From an uncultured Anaerococcus sp. (GTDB lineage Bacteria; Bacillota; Clostridia; Tissierellales; Peptoniphilaceae), in assembly GCF_937934665.1 (NCBI RefSeq), contig NZ_CALGYW010000078.1:1-15003 (forward strand): 15,003 bases of DNA, in the 5' to 3' direction. The position numbers and the translations under genes were made by a program. Below are positions 13,641 through 15,003 of this stretch, one piece after another. Positions within the stretch are counted from its first letter, which is position 1. The number at the start of each line of letters is the position of its first letter. Below the pieces are notes generated by a model, which had not been told where the DNA came from, made no database searches, and saw only the letters and a list, made by a program, of their open reading frames with translations.

Positions 13641-14984
13641 ATGAATAGGAAAATTGATTTATTACATGGAAATATCAGGCATACGCTTATGAAGCTATCT
13701 CTGCCTCTTGCCCTTACAGCCTTTATCCAGATTACCTATGGCTTTGTTGATACGATTTGGATAGCAAGGTTTGGTACTAAGGCTGTAGCAGGGGTTGGTA
13801 TAGCTGGATTTATTTTTTGGATAGGCAACTCTCTTGTCCTTATTCCTAAGGTTGGGATGGGAGTTTACGCTTCCCAGGCCTTTGGCTCTCAAAAGGAAGA
13901 AGAGACGGTGATGATAATAAACAACGGATTTATCCAGGCTGTGATAATGGGTTTGTTTTTTACTACTTTTTGTTTGATTGTGAAAAATATCTTTATAGAA
14001 TTTTATAATTTGGGTCTTGAGGCAGAGATGGCTGCCAAGGATTACTTTTTTGTGGTAAGTCTTGGCATGATTTTCTTCTTTGTAGGTCCTATGTTTACCC
14101 AAGCTTTTACATCGCTTGGTGATTCCTTTACGCCTTTTGTTATCAATGCTGTGGGCCTTGTTATAAATATGGTTTTAGATCCGATTTTAATCTTTGGCCT
14201 TGGACCTTTTCCTCATATGGGAGCTAAGGGTGCGGCTCTAGCTACTGTTTTAAGCCAATTTGTGGTTGTCTTGGTTTATTTTTTTGTAGTGATTTCTAAA
14301 GACGGGATTATAAAGTCAGCTATTTCTTATATAGATTATAGGGAAAATTGGCAGTTAGAGATTTTTAAACTAGGACTACCTGCGGCACTTTTATCAGGCT
14401 TTCATGCATCCATATCCATGGTTTTAAATAGGTTCATGTCTGCCTTTGGTCCTACTCCAGTGGCTGTTTGTGCTATAGGTAGTCAGCTTGAGTCCATTTC
14501 ATGGAATACAACTGAGGGTATCCAGGTTGGTATCCAGGCCCTTGTTGCCCAAAACTATGGGGCAGAAGATAAAAAAAGGGTTAAGGAGTCTATCAAGGAA
14601 TCCTTTAGACTTGTTGCTATTATTGGTATTATAGCTACTCTTGTTCTAATTATATTTAGGCACAAACTTTTTGAAATATTTACTCCAGGAGATCTAGAAG
14701 CGATAAAACTTGGAGCGAATTATCTCTTGATTTTAGGCCTATCTCAAGCCTTTATGTCAATAGAAATAGGTCTTGCAGGTTGTTTTAATGGGATGAGTGA
14801 TACCAAGACTCCTGCAATCTTAGGCGTAGTTAATAATCTCCTAAGGGTACCTATAGCCATAGTTTTAATGCCGTTTGTGGGCGTGTATGGAGTATGGATT
14901 GCCATGAGTGCTACTTCTATTATGAAGGGTCTTGTGGCTATGACGCTTATTTACAAAAAGGTCAAAAAATATATGTTAGCTTAA
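13641..14984 (+). CDS. MATE-family multidrug efflux transporter
   Basis: This integral membrane antiporter exports organic cations or other toxic compounds in exchange for Na+ or H+. The complete 447-aa protein has two repeated MatE halves and about 12 membrane segments. Asp37 in TM1 (ITYGFVDTIWIARFG) aligns with the conserved TM1 aspartate used for cation coupling in NorM and DinF proteins. The segment NAVGLVINMVLDPILIFG and the second-half AMSIEIGLAGCFNGMSDT-like region are family features. AGGAG at 13631-13635 lies 5 nt before the ATG. The gene is monocistronic, diverges from the acetyltransferase and ends in a hairpin at the window edge. The substrate is unknown; linkage to a sugar operon does not indicate one. 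Confidence 0.92.
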   Translation: MNRKIDLLHGNIRHTLMKLSLPLALTAFIQITYGFVDTIWIARFGTKAVAGVGIAGFIFWIGNSLVLIPKVGMGVYASQAFGSQKEEETVMIINNGFIQAVIMGLFFTTFCLIVKNIFIEFYNLGLEAEMAAKDYFFVVSLGMIFFFVGPMFTQAFTSLGDSFTPFVINAVGLVINMVLDPILIFGLGPFPHMGAKGAALATVLSQFVVVLVYFFVVISKDGIIKSAISYIDYRENWQLEIFKLGLPAALLSGFHASISMVLNRFMSAFGPTPVAVCAIGSQLESISWNTTEGIQVGIQALVAQNYGAEDKKRVKESIKESFRLVAIIGIIATLVLIIFRHKLFEIFTPGDLEAIKLGANYLLILGLSQAFMSIEIGLAGCFNGMSDTKTPAILGVVNNLLRVPIAIVLMPFVGVYGVWIAMSATSIMKGLVAMTLIYKKVKKYMLA

Positions 14985-15003
14985 ACTCTTCTTCGGAAGA
15001 GTT
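14984..15003 (+). terminator. Terminator hairpin of the MATE gene (cut by window end)
   Basis: AACTCTTC (14984-14991) and GAAGAGTT (14996-15003) form a perfect 8-bp stem around UUCG, closed by C-G, an ultra-stable tetraloop. It starts on the last base of the stop codon. The expected T-run would lie beyond the window. Confidence 0.75.

Noticed and set aside
13695..14102. 135-codon minus-strand ORF inside the MATE gene
   Set aside because: It lies antisense to a conserved transporter, with a low-complexity polar product and no RBS or family motif.
1..15003. Defence system, prophage, CRISPR array or biosynthetic cluster
   Set aside because: No regularly spaced repeats, nucleases, integrases, structural phage genes or assembly-line enzymes; all CDSs belong to metabolic or transport families.

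Overview
The window is AT-rich DNA from a low-GC Gram-positive anaerobe. Arg is mostly AGA/AGG, SD sites are strong AGGAG types, terminators are compact hairpins with T-runs, and an oxygen-sensitive Fe-S serine dehydratase is present. My best guess is a Peptoniphilaceae-type coccus such as Anaerococcus; this is inference from gene content and style, not from a marker gene. I saw no rRNA, tRNA, CRISPR array, transposase or phage gene.

Left part (1-3340, + strand): a serine uptake and catabolism operon. A 220-bp AT-rich upstream region with three CodY-box-like sites leads to a perfect TTGACA-N17-TATAAT promoter and a foldable leader of about 145 nt. Then come a DAACS-family amino acid:cation symporter, an intercistronic hairpin, and the two subunits of the [4Fe-4S] L-serine dehydratase (sdaAB, sdaAA). 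A bidirectional terminator closes the operon. The logic is import of a neutral amino acid, probably serine, then deamination to pyruvate and ammonia.

Middle (3356-5979, - strand): a two-domain PPK2-type polyphosphate:AMP phosphotransferase (pap), a probable non-coding interspersed repeat with inverted ends, and a hormone-sensitive-lipase-type alpha/beta hydrolase with its own promoter.

Right-centre (6042-12850, - strand): a beta-glucoside PTS operon, read right to left. It encodes a LicR-type PRD activator, PTS IIA, IIB, a GH1 6-phospho-beta-glucosidase, PTS IIC and a second, divergent GH1 6-phospho-beta-glucosidase. Genes overlap or nearly touch except before the last one, where a strong hairpin sits. 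A large inverted repeat just upstream of a promoter with a poor -35 element is a good candidate for the activator's binding site. The IIA/IIB/IIC trio imports and phosphorylates cellobiose-like beta-glucosides, the two GH1 enzymes cleave the phosphorylated sugars, and the regulator senses PTS phosphorylation through its PRD, EIIB-like and EIIA-like domains.

Right end (12893-15003): a maltose/galactoside-type O-acetyltransferase (-) and a MATE efflux pump (+) are divergently transcribed. Their predicted promoters overlap at the -35 elements, the acetyltransferase mRNA appears leaderless, and a perfect 14-bp palindrome covers the predicted MATE start site. The MATE gene ends in a C(UUCG)G hairpin at the window edge.

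No wholly novel multi-gene system is evident. The most interesting signals are regulatory: the serine operon leader and CodY-like boxes, the PTS operator, the intra-operon hairpin, and the compact divergent acetyltransferase/MATE control region. Also notable are unusual substrate-site and ion-site residues in the symporter.
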